DNA from: Rhizobium altiplani
Lineage (GTDB): Bacteria; Pseudomonadota; Alphaproteobacteria; Rhizobiales; Rhizobiaceae
Length of the DNA stretch: 64,000 nt
Assembly: GCF_001542405.1 (NCBI RefSeq)
Contig: NZ_LNCD01000088.1
Span: forward strand, 1-64,000
Reading direction: 5' to 3'
Of this stretch, positions 16,731 through 25,794 are shown one piece after another; the stretch's first letter is position 1; every line of letters starts with the position of its first letter. Under the pieces are notes generated by a model. It saw only the letters and a program-made list of their open reading frames with translations. It made no database searches and was not told the DNA's origin. Both the position numbers and the translations under genes were made by a program.

Positions 16731-18659
16731 CTAGCAAACAAGCTCGAACACCTCGATCTGTTCGAAACGGCCCTTGGCTTGCGCCAGTCCAAGAGACCGA
16801 AAACGGAATGCATCTCCCGCCTTTGCGGTGATCGCCCTGCTTGCGAGGATAGAGGTGCCGAACTCCTTGTTCATGCCTTCCAGACGGGAAGCAACGTTGA
16901 CCGTGTCGCCCATAGCTGTGTACTGGCGACGGGTCTGGGCACCAACACTGCCGACAACCGCCGGCCCGGTATGAAGACCGAACCGGGTGATGAATTCCGG
17001 GCGTCCCGAGGCCCGGCTTGCCGCATTGAATTCGTCGATCGCCGCCTTTAGCGCCAGGGCGCAACGACAGCCGTTCTGCACGTGCTGAGGATCCGGCACC
17101 GGTGCGTTCCACATGCCGAAAATCGAGTCACCCAGATATTGGACGATAACGCCGTTATGCTGCTCCACGATATCGTTCATCAACTGGAAATAGGACGAGA
17201 GCAGCGCAGTCACGCTTTCCGGGGAATACTGTTCCGAAATTGTCGTAAAATCCCGGATGTCGGTAAAAAGCAGGGTGACGTCCTGACGCGAGGCAACCCC
17301 GGTTTCGACTTTCCCGGCGCTCACGATCTTGCGGACAAGTTCCCGCGGCACATAAAGAGAAAAATTACGGATCGCGTCACGTGCTGCGGCAAGTGCGTTT
17401 GCGAGAATGTTGATCTCGGCGATCATGGAGCGGTAGGCTCCCTGTCCCTTGAAATCCAGATCCCCAATCTGCCTGGCTTCGGCAGCCAGGGAAAAGAGCG
17501 CATTGCTGATGAGCCGCGCGACGACGAGCGCTGCCACAATACCCGCAACAAGAACACCACCGGCAATCATCAGCGTCTTGATCAGCAAGCGGTTGCTTGG
17601 ACCGACAAAGTCGTCGACAGGTGCCGCAATGACGAGCGTGTTGCCCTTGAGCAGCCCGGAAAACTCGACCGGCGAGATCTGGGCCATGTATGGCACCCCC
17701 GCAACCGAAAAATGCGCCACACCTCCCCTGGTGCCGGCTTCCGTCAGCAGCAATTGCCTGACCGCGTCGAAGGCCGGATCCCCTGAATAGGGTGCAGCAA
17801 CTTCATCGCGCGAGGTATTGGAAAGCGTTTCGAGGATTAGAGCCATGATCGACGGGTCAGAGTGGACGATCAGGCGCCGGTGATCGTCGAAAACATAGCC
17901 ACGTGCATGTGTCGATATTGCTTCCTCGTTCAGCAAGCTGCTGATGGTTTCCAGAAGCACGTCTGCGCCCGCCACGACGCGCCTGTCCTTTTCCATGGGC
18001 GTGGCGAGCGTCAGGCTCAGTGACTGCGTCGCGGCGGTGACATATGGGCCAACCGAGGCGGGCCCATCTTTTGCAACGGCAGCGCGATACCAGAGCCGTT
18101 GCCGAGGATCGTAAGTCACGTTTTTGCTGTCGCGCTCGGCGAGCAGGTTGCCGTTGACATCCAGGAACCGCCAGGTGGACGTCATCCCATCCGTGGATTG
18201 CCCAATGGTAATCAGTGCAAATGCAGTGCCGGACGGTGCTGAAAGGACTTGGCTCCATTTCGGATTGGTGAGGACACTGGCTGCCTGAATAAAGGAACCG
18301 TCCGGATAGCCGGCATACAAGCTGTCCAGTTTCGGTGACCCCTGCAGCGCCTTCAGCAGGAAGTCGCGCTTTGCGTCGACCTCCGCCGGCGGCGCCGATA
18401 CCATTGGTGCCAGGGCCGAGCTTGTCTCGATGGCGGAATAGCCGCTGTCGAGGACGCTGCGATAGTGATCGAGCGCATGCAAGCTCAACAGCCGCATCTT
18501 CTCCTGCGCGGCTTCGATCGCGGATGAGCGCCCATGTTGGTATGTAAGCCACATCAGCGGCGTGCAGACGCTTACGAGCAGGAATACGATCACGATGCTG
18601 AGGTGCAGGCGTAGCGGCTGGGACCAAGGCATCTCGGGATCGTTTCGCGAGGAAGACAC
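16731..18659 (-). CDS. membrane adenylate/guanylate cyclase with Cache sensor and HAMP
   Basis: Class III nucleotide cyclase making a cyclic nucleotide second messenger, with an extracytoplasmic sensor. Order: N-terminal membrane helix (LSIVIVFLLVSVCTPLMWLTY), a large periplasmic Cache-like domain (~residues 45-335; motifs WYRAAVAKDGPASVGPYVTA and RGYVFDDHRRLIVHS), a second membrane helix (LMIAGGVLVAGIVAALVVA), HAMP linker, and a C-terminal catalytic domain with the metal Asp pair (LLFTDIRDF, YLGDSIFGMWNAP) and NVASRLE transition-state residues. The longest frame starts GTG at 18674, but a GTG at 18659 has GGAGGA at proper distance and is preferred. It stands alone, convergent with the LysR gene. 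Confidence 0.9.
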   Translation of the reverse strand: MSSSRNDPEMPWSQPLRLHLSIVIVFLLVSVCTPLMWLTYQHGRSSAIEAAQEKMRLLSLHALDHYRSVLDSGYSAIETSSALAPMVSAPPAEVDAKRDFLLKALQGSPKLDSLYAGYPDGSFIQAASVLTNPKWSQVLSAPSGTAFALITIGQSTDGMTSTWRFLDVNGNLLAERDSKNVTYDPRQRLWYRAAVAKDGPASVGPYVTAATQSLSLTLATPMEKDRRVVAGADVLLETISSLLNEEAISTHARGYVFDDHRRLIVHSDPSIMALILETLSNTSRDEVAAPYSGDPAFDAVRQLLLTEAGTRGGVAHFSVAGVPYMAQISPVEFSGLLKGNTLVIAAPVDDFVGPSNRLLIKTLMIAGGVLVAGIVAALVVARLISNALFSLAAEARQIGDLDFKGQGAYRSMIAEINILANALAAARDAIRNFSLYVPRELVRKIVSAGKVETGVASRQDVTLLFTDIRDFTTISEQYSPESVTALLSSYFQLMNDIVEQHNGVIVQYLGDSIFGMWNAPVPDPQHVQNGCRCALALKAAIDEFNAASRASGRPEFITRFGLHTGPAVVGSVGAQTRRQYTAMGDTVNVASRLEGMNKEFGTSILASRAITAKAGDAFRFRSLGLAQAKGRFEQIEVFELVC

Positions 18660-18800
18660 TTTCACTTCCTCCACTTAAGGCCAGCCTGTCTAAGTCTTAT
18701 GGCGTCTTTGCCCTTGGTCATTTCTGAGGTCGCCGTATTCGTTCACGGCCTTATCTTTCACCGATTTCGGGCCTGAGCAAGATGGATCGGCCACAGCTTC

Positions 18801-19478
18801 TCAGGCGTTCTTCACTGTGGCGAATGTTATGCTTGCGTCGCTCACGATGGCAACGTGCGAATAGGCTGCCCGACCGGCAGCCGCCGAATCTCCACGCATG
18901 ATCGCTGTCACGATGACATCGTGCTCGTCATAGGATTTCGCCAGGCGGCCGGGCAGGCGGAACTGCGCCCGGCGGAATGGTGCCAGTCGTGCGCGGGTTT
19001 GCGTCACCAATTCGAAGATGTGCTCGTTATGGGCGCCACGATAAAGGCGAGTGTGAAACTCCGTATTGTGCGCGGCGTAGGCTTCTTCGGCTCCAGCGTG
19101 CACCAGCCTTGCCGAGGCCCGATGCTCGAGTTCGAGGGAGCGCCGCTCATCGACCGTCATGCGTTCGGCCGAGAGCCGTGCGCAGATCGCCTCCAATTCC
19201 GACATCGCCTCGAACATCGAATGCAGATAGGCCTCCGTCACGTTCGCGACGACGGCACTGCGGTTGGGCTCGCGATCGACGAGCCCCATGGCGCCAAGTT
19301 CGCGCAGCGCCTCCCGGACCGGCGTGCGGGAGACATCGAAGCGGGCGGCCAGCGAGATCTCATCCATCCTCTCGCCGGGGACGAAAGTGCCGGTCACAAT
19401 CATATCCGCGATGGCGCGAACCATCTGCTCGACGGTCGTACCCGCCCTGATTACCTGCCTGCGCTTGATCTCTGTCAC
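18801..19478 (-). CDS. GntR-family (FadR/FCD) transcriptional regulator
   Basis: Regulator with an N-terminal winged HTH (MIVTGTFVPGERMDEISLAA then FDVSRTPVREALRELGAMG) and an all-helical FCD ligand domain (HNTEFHTRLYRGAHNE, SYDEHDVIVTAIMRGD with metal-binding His). The longest frame starts at 19625 but its first ~49 residues are not family-like; GTG at 19478, preceded by AGGA, gives about 225 residues, which fits the family. It diverges from the cyanurate/biuret operon and is its obvious candidate regulator. TGCATACA boxes lie in the gap between them. Confidence 0.88.
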   Translation of the reverse strand: MTEIKRRQVIRAGTTVEQMVRAIADMIVTGTFVPGERMDEISLAARFDVSRTPVREALRELGAMGLVDREPNRSAVVANVTEAYLHSMFEAMSELEAICARLSAERMTVDERRSLELEHRASARLVHAGAEEAYAAHNTEFHTRLYRGAHNEHIFELVTQTRARLAPFRRAQFRLPGRLAKSYDEHDVIVTAIMRGDSAAAGRAAYSHVAIVSDASITFATVKNA

Positions 19479-19499
19479 GATCCTGATTCTTGCTACGTC

Positions 19500-19511
19500 A
19501 ACTGCATACAG
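19500..19511. promoter_or_regulatory. candidate GntR operator, box 1
   Basis: AACTGCATACAG, sharing the ACTGCATACAG core with the near-perfect palindrome at 19654. It lies just upstream of the preferred start of the GntR gene, a position suited to autoregulation. The TGNNNNCA-type core is typical of FadR-subfamily sites. Confidence 0.45.
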
Positions 19512-19653
19512 ATGCGACCGGTTAGCCGACAAGTCAATTATCTTCTTGTTTCTAGAGGCATTGCGTTGCCCCAGCGAGTTTTTGTGAAGGGCCAGACGAC
19601 AAGGGAATGAGTGAATAGTAATCATCGATTAAATTTTGGTCATTCCGACTGTT

Positions 19654-19669
19654 AAACTGCATACAGTTT
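19654..19669. promoter_or_regulatory. candidate GntR operator, box 2 (16-bp palindrome)
   Basis: AAACTG-CATA-CAGTTT is an inverted repeat with 6-bp arms, midway between the GntR gene and the BMP receptor gene. It is the best of three TGCATACA boxes in the gap. FCD-type GntR regulators commonly bind such TG/CA-armed palindromes. Confidence 0.55.
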
Positions 19670-19734
19670 GGACAGGCGGAACAGTACGGCGAATAATGGT
19701 GCTATATTTCAATGACTTAGAATATGGCACGGTC

Positions 19735-19746
19735 ATTGCATACACT
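19735..19746. promoter_or_regulatory. candidate GntR operator, box 3
   Basis: ATTGCATACACT carries the TGCATACA core (19737-19744) but has poor symmetry outside it. It lies about 50 bp before the BMP receptor start at 19796. The 318-bp gap 19479-19795 otherwise holds AT-rich stretches but no promoter pair clear enough to name. Confidence 0.35.
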
Positions 19747-19795
19747 TTTCTGCAACGTTTTTTTCGAACCGGCCCTGGCCGCAAGGAGCATTCCG

Positions 19796-20920
19796 ATGAC
19801 CAAACTCCTTTCCATGAACCGCCGCCACTTCCTGCAGGCTTCCGCCGCCGGCGCACTCGCCTTGACGCCAGGCCTGCTGTCGGGCCGCGCTCTTGCCCAG
19901 ACCGCACTCACTGTCGGCTTCATCTATGTCGGCCCCAAGGACGACTACGGCTACAACCAGGCCCATGCCGAAGGGGCGGCGGCGCTGAAGGCCCTGCCGG
20001 GCGTGACGATCGTAGAAGAAGAGAATGTCCCCGAAACCGTCGATGTCCAGAAGACGATGGAGTCGATGATCAACCTCGATGGCGCGACGCTGATCTTCCC
20101 GACGTCGTTCGGCTACTTCGACCCGCATATGCTGGCGATGGCGGCAAAGTATCCGGATGTCCAGTTCCGCCATTGCGGTGGCCTCTGGCAGGAGGGCAAG
20201 AACCCCTTAAACACGGGTTCCTATTTCGGCTACATCTTCCAGGGCCAATACCTGAACGGGGTCGCGGCTGGCTACACGTCGAAAAGCAAGAAGCTCGGCT
20301 TCGTCGCGGCCAAGCCCATTCCGCAGGTGCTGCAGAACATCAACGCCTTCCTGCTCGGGGCACGCTCGGTCGATCCCTCGATCACCTGCCAGGTGATCTT
20401 CACGGGCGAGTGGTCGCTTGCCGTCAAGGAGGCCGAAGCGACCAACGCGCTGATCGACCAGGGCGCGGATGTTATCACCTGCCATGTCGACAGCCCGAAG
20501 GTTGTTGTCGAGACGGCAGCCGGTCGCGGCGCCTTCGTCTGCGGCTACCACGCAAACCAGAGCCCGCTGGCGCCTGAAAAATATCTGACCGGTGCCGAAT
20601 GGGCGTGGGGCAACGTCTACACCGATTTTGTCAAGAAGGCCCAGGCCGGCGAGAAGCTCGGCAATTTCGTGCGCGGTGGCCTCAAGGATGGCTTCGTCAA
20701 GATGAGCCCGCTCGGACCTGCCGTGCCAGCCGAAGGACGGACGAAGTTCGACGCAACGCTCGCCGAGATGATGACGGGCAAGTTCTCCGTCTTCAAGGGG
20801 CCGATCAAGGACAACAAGGGCAACGTCGTCGTCACGCCCGACAAGAGCTATGCCGAAGATGCCATCGAGCTCGAGAGCATGGCGTATCTCGTGGAAGGCG
20901 TCGTCGGATCCACGGCCTGA
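19796..20920 (+). CDS. BMP-family ABC transporter substrate-binding protein
   Basis: 374-residue periplasmic receptor of the basic membrane protein/PnrA family, which in general binds nucleosides, purines and related N-heterocycles. It has a twin-arginine signal (NRRHFLQASAAGALALTPGL ... ALAQ). The mature protein starts LTVGFIYVGPKDDYGYNQAH, a BMP hallmark, with the hinge motif IFPTSFGYFDPHMLAMAAKYP. ATG at 19796 follows AAGGAG. It is the first gene of the cyanurate/biuret operon, so a triazine or urea-like ligand (cyanurate, biuret) is a reasonable inference that the sequence alone does not prove. Confidence 0.9.
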   Translation: MTKLLSMNRRHFLQASAAGALALTPGLLSGRALAQTALTVGFIYVGPKDDYGYNQAHAEGAAALKALPGVTIVEEENVPETVDVQKTMESMINLDGATLIFPTSFGYFDPHMLAMAAKYPDVQFRHCGGLWQEGKNPLNTGSYFGYIFQGQYLNGVAAGYTSKSKKLGFVAAKPIPQVLQNINAFLLGARSVDPSITCQVIFTGEWSLAVKEAEATNALIDQGADVITCHVDSPKVVVETAAGRGAFVCGYHANQSPLAPEKYLTGAEWAWGNVYTDFVKKAQAGEKLGNFVRGGLKDGFVKMSPLGPAVPAEGRTKFDATLAEMMTGKFSVFKGPIKDNKGNVVVTPDKSYAEDAIELESMAYLVEGVVGSTA

Positions 20921-20938
20921 CCCGGAGGGAGAAGCGTC

Positions 20939-22069
20939 ATGACAGTCGAGGCGAATACCTCAGCAATAGCCATCGCTTCCCAACGATCGTCCGTAGTTAG
21001 ACCCATCCTTGAGTGGGTCGCACGACGCGCGGAACCTGTCGTCATCAGTTGCGGCGCGATCCTGATCGGGCTGGCGCTCTTCTCCATCTTCATTCTGGTG
21101 ATCGGCAAATCGCCGGCCACCTTGTTCCAATTGATGTACACAGGCGGTTTCGGCAGCTGGTTCTCGATCCAGAACAGCCTCAGCCGCGCCGCCCCCCTTC
21201 TCCTGACGGCGCTTTGCGTCGCCTTGCCGGCGCGTCTCGGGCTCGTCATCATCGGCGGCGAGGGCGCGGTCGTATTGGGTGGCGTTGCTGCGGCGGCGGC
21301 CGCATTACCGTTCGTCGGAACGCTGCCCGCCTTCCTCGTTCTGCTGCTCATGGCGGCGGCGGCGATGCTCGTTGGCGGCATCTGGATCGGTCTTGCCGGC
21401 TTCCTGCGGCACTATCGCGGGGTCAACGAGACCATTTCTTCGCTGCTGCTTGCCTATATCGCCATCGCCCTCATGAACCAGTTCGTCGAAGGGCCACTGC
21501 GCGATCCGGCGAGCCTCAACAAACCCTCCACCACCCCCCTGCCCGCCGAATACATGCTCGGCAAGATACCCGGAATGGATGTGCACTGGGGGCTCGCAAT
21601 CGGCGTTGTCGCCTGCATCGTCTCGTGGGTGCTGATCGAGGTCACGAGCTATGGCTTCGCGGCGCGCATCGCCGGCGGCAATGTTCGCGCCGCGCAGATA
21701 CAGGGGTTGCCGGTCGGTCGCCTGATCGTCGGCTTCACGGCGATCGCCGGCAGCTTTGCCGGCCTTGCGGGCATGATCGAGGTCGCCGCCGTCCAAGGCA
21801 GCGCCAATGCCTCGCTGGCGGCGGGCTACGGCTATACCGGTATCCTCGTCGCCTTCCTGGCGCGGCACAATCCACTGGCGATCATTCCGGTCGCCATCCT
21901 GCTTGGCGGCATCGATGCGTCGGGCGGCCTCATCCAGCGCCGCATGGCCTTGCCTGACGCAACGGTCCTGGTGCTGCAGGGCATGCTCTTCGTCGTCATC
22001 CTCTTTTGCGAGACCTTCTACGGTCGCTTCAAGATCTTCAATCCCGACCTCTGGAAAAGGAGCCCATGA
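20939..22069 (+). CDS. ABC transporter permease (BMP/nucleoside type)
   Basis: 376-residue inner-membrane permease of the branched-chain-amino-acid/ribose-like permease superfamily, YufP-like, with about nine hydrophobic segments. Landmarks: LTALCVALPARLGLVIIGGEG, YRGVNETISSLLLAYIAIAL and the final FCETFYGRFKIF. CGGAGGGAGAAG precedes the ATG. Its stop overlaps the start of the second permease (ATGATGG), showing translational coupling. Confidence 0.9.
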   Translation: MTVEANTSAIAIASQRSSVVRPILEWVARRAEPVVISCGAILIGLALFSIFILVIGKSPATLFQLMYTGGFGSWFSIQNSLSRAAPLLLTALCVALPARLGLVIIGGEGAVVLGGVAAAAAALPFVGTLPAFLVLLLMAAAAMLVGGIWIGLAGFLRHYRGVNETISSLLLAYIAIALMNQFVEGPLRDPASLNKPSTTPLPAEYMLGKIPGMDVHWGLAIGVVACIVSWVLIEVTSYGFAARIAGGNVRAAQIQGLPVGRLIVGFTAIAGSFAGLAGMIEVAAVQGSANASLAAGYGYTGILVAFLARHNPLAIIPVAILLGGIDASGGLIQRRMALPDATVLVLQGMLFVVILFCETFYGRFKIFNPDLWKRSP

Positions 22070-22995
22070 TGGAAGCGAGCGGCATCGGCATCTGGGGTGT
22101 ACCCCTCGCCGTCCTTGCGGGCGCGATCCGCGTCTCGACGCCCTTCATCTTCGTCAGCCTCGGCGAGACCATCACCGAACGCTCCGGCCGCATCAACCTT
22201 GGCCTCGAAGGTACACTGGTCTTCGGGGCCATGACGGCCTACGCGGTCGCCGTGCTTACCGGCTCGCCCTGGCTCGGCGTGCTGGCGGCCATGGGCTCCG
22301 GCACCGTCTTCGGCCTCATGCACGGATGGATCTGCAAGTGGCCGAAGGTAAACGACATCGCGATCGGCATTGCCATGATGCAATTCGGGCTGGGACTGGC
22401 CTTCTTTCTCGGCAAGCCCTTCATTCAGCCGGCAGCACCGCATCTGCCGTCGATCCCGCTCGGTGGGTGGTCCAACCTTCCGCAGGTTCAGGCGGCACTG
22501 AACATCAATGTGCTCTTCATCGTGGGCGGCGCGCTGGCTCTCTTCCTGTGGTGGGGGTTCAAGAACACCCGTGTCGGTCTCGTATTGCGCGTTGTCGGCG
22601 ACAGCACCGATGCGGCACGGGCGATGGGGATCAATCCGGATCGTGTCCGGCTGCTCGCCACCGGCGTCGGCGGATCGCTCGCCGCCTTGGGCGGGGCCTA
22701 TCTCTCGCTCTACTACCCCGGCTCCTGGAACGAAGGCATTTCTTCCGGACAGGGCCTGATGGCGGTGGCGCTGGTGATCTTCGCGCGCTGGAACCCGATG
22801 GGCTGCTTCCTGGCCGCCCTTCTCTTCGGCGGCGCCGGCGCACTGGGTCCTGCCTTGCAGTCGGTCGGCGTCACGCAGGGCTACTACCTGTTCTATGCGG
22901 CTCCCTACGTGCTGACGCTCGTCATCCTCATTGCCACGTCCTCACCAACACGTTCGCTTGCCGGTGCCCCCGGCGCATTGTCGCTCACGAAATAG
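22066..22995 (+). CDS. ABC transporter permease (BMP/nucleoside type), second subunit
   Basis: 309-residue YufQ-like permease partner. The conserved early motif SLGETITERSGRINLGLEGT and the late segment YPGSWNEGISSGQGLMAVALVIFARWNPMG are typical. It overlaps the upstream permease by 4 bp (start 22066, upstream stop 22067-22069) with AAAGGAG before it. Together with the receptor and the ATPase at 25791 it completes the importer; the ATPase gene is separated from it by three catabolic genes. Confidence 0.9.
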   Translation: MMEASGIGIWGVPLAVLAGAIRVSTPFIFVSLGETITERSGRINLGLEGTLVFGAMTAYAVAVLTGSPWLGVLAAMGSGTVFGLMHGWICKWPKVNDIAIGIAMMQFGLGLAFFLGKPFIQPAAPHLPSIPLGGWSNLPQVQAALNINVLFIVGGALALFLWWGFKNTRVGLVLRVVGDSTDAARAMGINPDRVRLLATGVGGSLAALGGAYLSLYYPGSWNEGISSGQGLMAVALVIFARWNPMGCFLAALLFGGAGALGPALQSVGVTQGYYLFYAAPYVLTLVILIATSSPTRSLAGAPGALSLTK

Positions 22996-23005
22996 GGGAT
23001 CTGCC

Positions 23006-24022
23006 ATGAATGGTCTCGGCGGCCTTAACAAATCGGAACATGGCGTCGGCATTGGCCTCGTTCAGCTTCAGCTTCCTGTCACGGTCACCAGGGAGGACCT
23101 TGCAAGGCAGACCAAGGTTATCGTCGACCTCGTTGGCAAGGCCCGTCGCAACCAGGCAGGTATGGATCTGGTTGTCTTCCCCGAGTATGCGCTGCATGGC
23201 CTCTCGATGGACATCAATCCCGAGATCATGTGTTCGCTCGACGGGCCGGAGGTTGCTGCCTTCACGAATTCCTGCCGCGAAAACCGCATCTGGGGCTGTT
23301 TCTCGATCATGGAATTCAATCCGGATGGGATGCCGTACAATTCGGGCATCGTCATCGACGACAGAGGCGAACTGAAACTCCATTATCGCAAGATGCATCC
23401 ATGGGTGCCGGTCGAGCCCTGGGAGCCCGGCAATTTCGGCATTCCGGTGATCGAGGGACCAAAAGGCGCGAAGCTCGCACTGATCATCTGCCATGACGGG
23501 ATGTTTCCGGAGATGGCCCGGGAGTGTGCTTACAAGGGCGCCGAGATCATGATCCGGACGGCCGGCTATACCGCTCCGATCCGCGACAGCTGGAAGTTCA
23601 CCAACCAGTCTAACGCCTTCTGCAATCTGATGGTGACCGCAAGCGTCTGCATGTGCGGTTCGGACGGCACGTTCGACTCCATGGGCGAAGGCATGATCTG
23701 CAATTTCGACGGCACGATCATCGCCCACGGCACGTCCGGTCGTCCGAACGAGATCATCACCGCCGAGGTCCGCCCCGACCTGGTGCGTGAGGCGCGGCGC
23801 AGCTGGGGCGTCGAGAACAATATCTACCAGTTCGGCCATCGCGGTTATGTCGCCGTCGCCGGCGGCGCGGGGGACGCGCCTTACAGCTACATGCACGATC
23901 TCATCGCGGGCCGGTACCGGTTGCCCTGGGAAGATGAGGTCAAGGTCGTCGACGGGACGTCCTGCGGCTTCGACAAGCCGGCGCGACGCTATGGCGAAAC
24001 TTTCAAACTTGCGGGCGAATAG
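23006..24022 (+). CDS. amiF: formamidase (aliphatic amidase, nitrilase superfamily)
   Basis: 338-residue nitrilase-fold amidase that hydrolyses formamide to formate and ammonia in characterised homologues. The catalytic Glu-Lys-Cys are Glu60 in VFPEYALHG, the Lys of LHYRKMHPW, and the Cys of LIICHDGMFPE; the extra active-site Glu is in VEPWEPGNFG. Length and the N-terminal GLGGLNKSEHGVGIGLVQLQLP pattern match AmiF rather than AmiE. It sits inside the cyanurate operon, where its natural substrate could be formamide or another small amide released or imported with the triazine intermediates. Confidence 0.88.
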   Translation: MNGLGGLNKSEHGVGIGLVQLQLPVTVTREDLARQTKVIVDLVGKARRNQAGMDLVVFPEYALHGLSMDINPEIMCSLDGPEVAAFTNSCRENRIWGCFSIMEFNPDGMPYNSGIVIDDRGELKLHYRKMHPWVPVEPWEPGNFGIPVIEGPKGAKLALIICHDGMFPEMARECAYKGAEIMIRTAGYTAPIRDSWKFTNQSNAFCNLMVTASVCMCGSDGTFDSMGEGMICNFDGTIIAHGTSGRPNEIITAEVRPDLVREARRSWGVENNIYQFGHRGYVAVAGGAGDAPYSYMHDLIAGRYRLPWEDEVKVVDGTSCGFDKPARRYGETFKLAGE

Positions 24023-24031
24023 GAGATGACG

Positions 24032-24733
24032 ATGGATGCGATGGTCGAAAACAAGGGACGCTACATCAATGCCGATCCCTATGCCTGGCCCTACAACGGC
24101 GCGCTGAGGCCGGACAACACGGCGCTCGTCATCATCGACATGCAGACGGATTTCTGCGGTCCAGGCGGCTACGTGGATCATATGGGCTATGATCTCTCGC
24201 TCGTGCGCGCACCGATCGAGCCAATCAAGAGGGTCCTTTCGGCCATGCGCGCCAAGGGCTATCACATCATACACACCCGGGAGGGTCATCGGCCCGATCT
24301 CGCCGACCTGCCGGCGAACAAGCGCTGGCGCTCGCAGCGTATTAACGCTGGCATCGGCGATGCCGGCCCTTGCGGCCGCATCCTCGTTCGCGGGGAGCCG
24401 GGCTGGGATATTATAGACGAGCTGAAACCGATCGAGGGCGAGACGATCATCGATAAGCCCGGCAAGGGCTCTTTCTGTGCCACGGATCTGGAGTTGATCC
24501 TCAACCAGAAGCGGATCGAGAACATCATCCTGACAGGCATCACCACCGATGTCTGCGTTCACACGACGATGCGCGAGGCCAACGATCGCGGCTTTGAGTG
24601 CCTGCTGCTCGAGGATTGCTGCGGCGCCACCGATCATGGCAACCACCTCGCGGCCATCAAGATGGTGAAGATGCAGGGCGGCGTATTCGGATCTGTGTCC
24701 AACGCGGCTACCCTGATCGAGGCCCTTCCCTGA
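24032..24733 (+). CDS. biuH: biuret amidohydrolase (isochorismatase-fold cysteine hydrolase)
   Basis: 233-residue cysteine hydrolase that cleaves biuret to allophanate and ammonia. The sequence agrees closely with the biuret hydrolase known from Rhizobium leguminosarum as I recall it, with ADPYAWPYNGALRPDNTAL and GHRPDLADLPANKRWRSQR. Catalytic Asp36 (VIIDMQTDF), the Lys of IDKPGKGSF and the Cys of TDVCVHTTM are all present. ATG at 24032 is chosen because AGGAG lies six bases upstream; the ATG at 24026 abuts that ribosome site. The adjacent cyanuric acid hydrolase strongly supports the assignment. Confidence 0.93.
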   Translation: MDAMVENKGRYINADPYAWPYNGALRPDNTALVIIDMQTDFCGPGGYVDHMGYDLSLVRAPIEPIKRVLSAMRAKGYHIIHTREGHRPDLADLPANKRWRSQRINAGIGDAGPCGRILVRGEPGWDIIDELKPIEGETIIDKPGKGSFCATDLELILNQKRIENIILTGITTDVCVHTTMREANDRGFECLLLEDCCGATDHGNHLAAIKMVKMQGGVFGSVSNAATLIEALP

Positions 24734-25794
24734 TGCCCTCCTTGCGTGCTCATGTCTTTCGCGTCCCGGCAGGCAGTCCGGACGATGTCACCGGTGTCGA
24801 AGCCCTGTTTGCCGGCCTAGTTGACGCCTCCGACGTGGTCGCCGTGCTTGGCAAGACCGAGGGCAACGGCTGCGTCAACGACTTCACCCGCGGCTACGCC
24901 ACACGCAGCTTCGAGCGGCTGTTCGATGAGCAGGATGTAGAAGGCGTCTCCATCGTCATGTCCGGCGGCACGGAAGGCGCGCTCTCGCCTCACTGGACCA
25001 TCTTCACGCGCAAACAGGTCGAGGAGCCCGGAGAAGGGGCTCTGGCAATCGGCGTGGCGCGCACCCCTGCCCTGCCGCCTGAACAACTCGGCAGGCGAGA
25101 ACAGGTCCGCATGGTGGCGGCGGCGGTTAAAGCCGCCATCCGCGATGCCGGGATCGAGGACGCCGCCGATGTCCACTTCGTGCAGATCAAATGCCCGCTG
25201 CTGACCTCTGAGCGGATTGCCGACGCGGAATCAGCCGGCAAGACGACGGCGACGCGCGATACGCTGAAATCAATGGCGCTGTCACGCGGCGCGTCGGCCC
25301 TTGGCGTTGCCGTTGCACTTGGCGAGGTGGATATCGACGCCATCGACGACACTGACATCTGTAGCCGCTTCGATCTCTATTCCCGATGCGCCTCGGCTTC
25401 TTCAGGCGTCGAGCTCTTGGATCATGAGGTCATTGTACTCGGCATGAGCGCAAAATGGTCCGGGCCTCTCACCATCGACCATGCCGTCATGCGGGACGCG
25501 ATAGACACTGGATCCGTCCGCGCTGCCTGGGATCGTCTGCCGGCGGAAGGAAGGCTCGCGGCCGTGCTGGCCAAGGCCGAACCGGATCCGTCCGGTCACG
25601 TTGGTGGCAGGCGCCATACCATGCTGAACGATTCCGATCTCGCCGGCACACGCCATGCCCGCGCGTTTGTGGGCGGCGTACTCGCCGGCGTCTTCGGCAT
25701 GACCGACTTATACGTATCGGGCGGTGCCGAACATCAGGGACCGCCAGGTGGCGGGCCGGTGGCAATTATCGTCGAAAAAGGAGACCTGAAGTGA
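24733..25794 (+). CDS. atzD: cyanuric acid amidohydrolase
   Basis: 353-residue ring-opening hydrolase of the AtzD/barbiturase family, turning cyanuric acid into 1-carboxybiuret, which decarboxylates to biuret. The threefold internal repeat of the family is visible, each repeat giving a Lys-Ser pair: Lys in VLGKTEGNG, VQIKCPLL and VLAKAEPDP; Ser in VMSGGTEG, ASASSGVE and YVSGGAEHQGPPGGG. The last motif also holds the C-terminal metal site region. It overlaps biuH by 1 base (TGATG) and the ATPase by 4 bases, so the operon is tightly coupled. Confidence 0.95.
   Translation: MPSLRAHVFRVPAGSPDDVTGVEALFAGLVDASDVVAVLGKTEGNGCVNDFTRGYATRSFERLFDEQDVEGVSIVMSGGTEGALSPHWTIFTRKQVEEPGEGALAIGVARTPALPPEQLGRREQVRMVAAAVKAAIRDAGIEDAADVHFVQIKCPLLTSERIADAESAGKTTATRDTLKSMALSRGASALGVAVALGEVDIDAIDDTDICSRFDLYSRCASASSGVELLDHEVIVLGMSAKWSGPLTIDHAVMRDAIDTGSVRAAWDRLPAEGRLAAVLAKAEPDPSGHVGGRRHTMLNDSDLAGTRHARAFVGGVLAGVFGMTDLYVSGGAEHQGPPGGGPVAIIVEKGDLK

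Noticed and set aside
22985..24646. 553-codon minus-strand frame spanning formamidase and biuH
   Set aside because: Covers two well supported plus-strand genes and their boundary, as an antisense GC artefact would.
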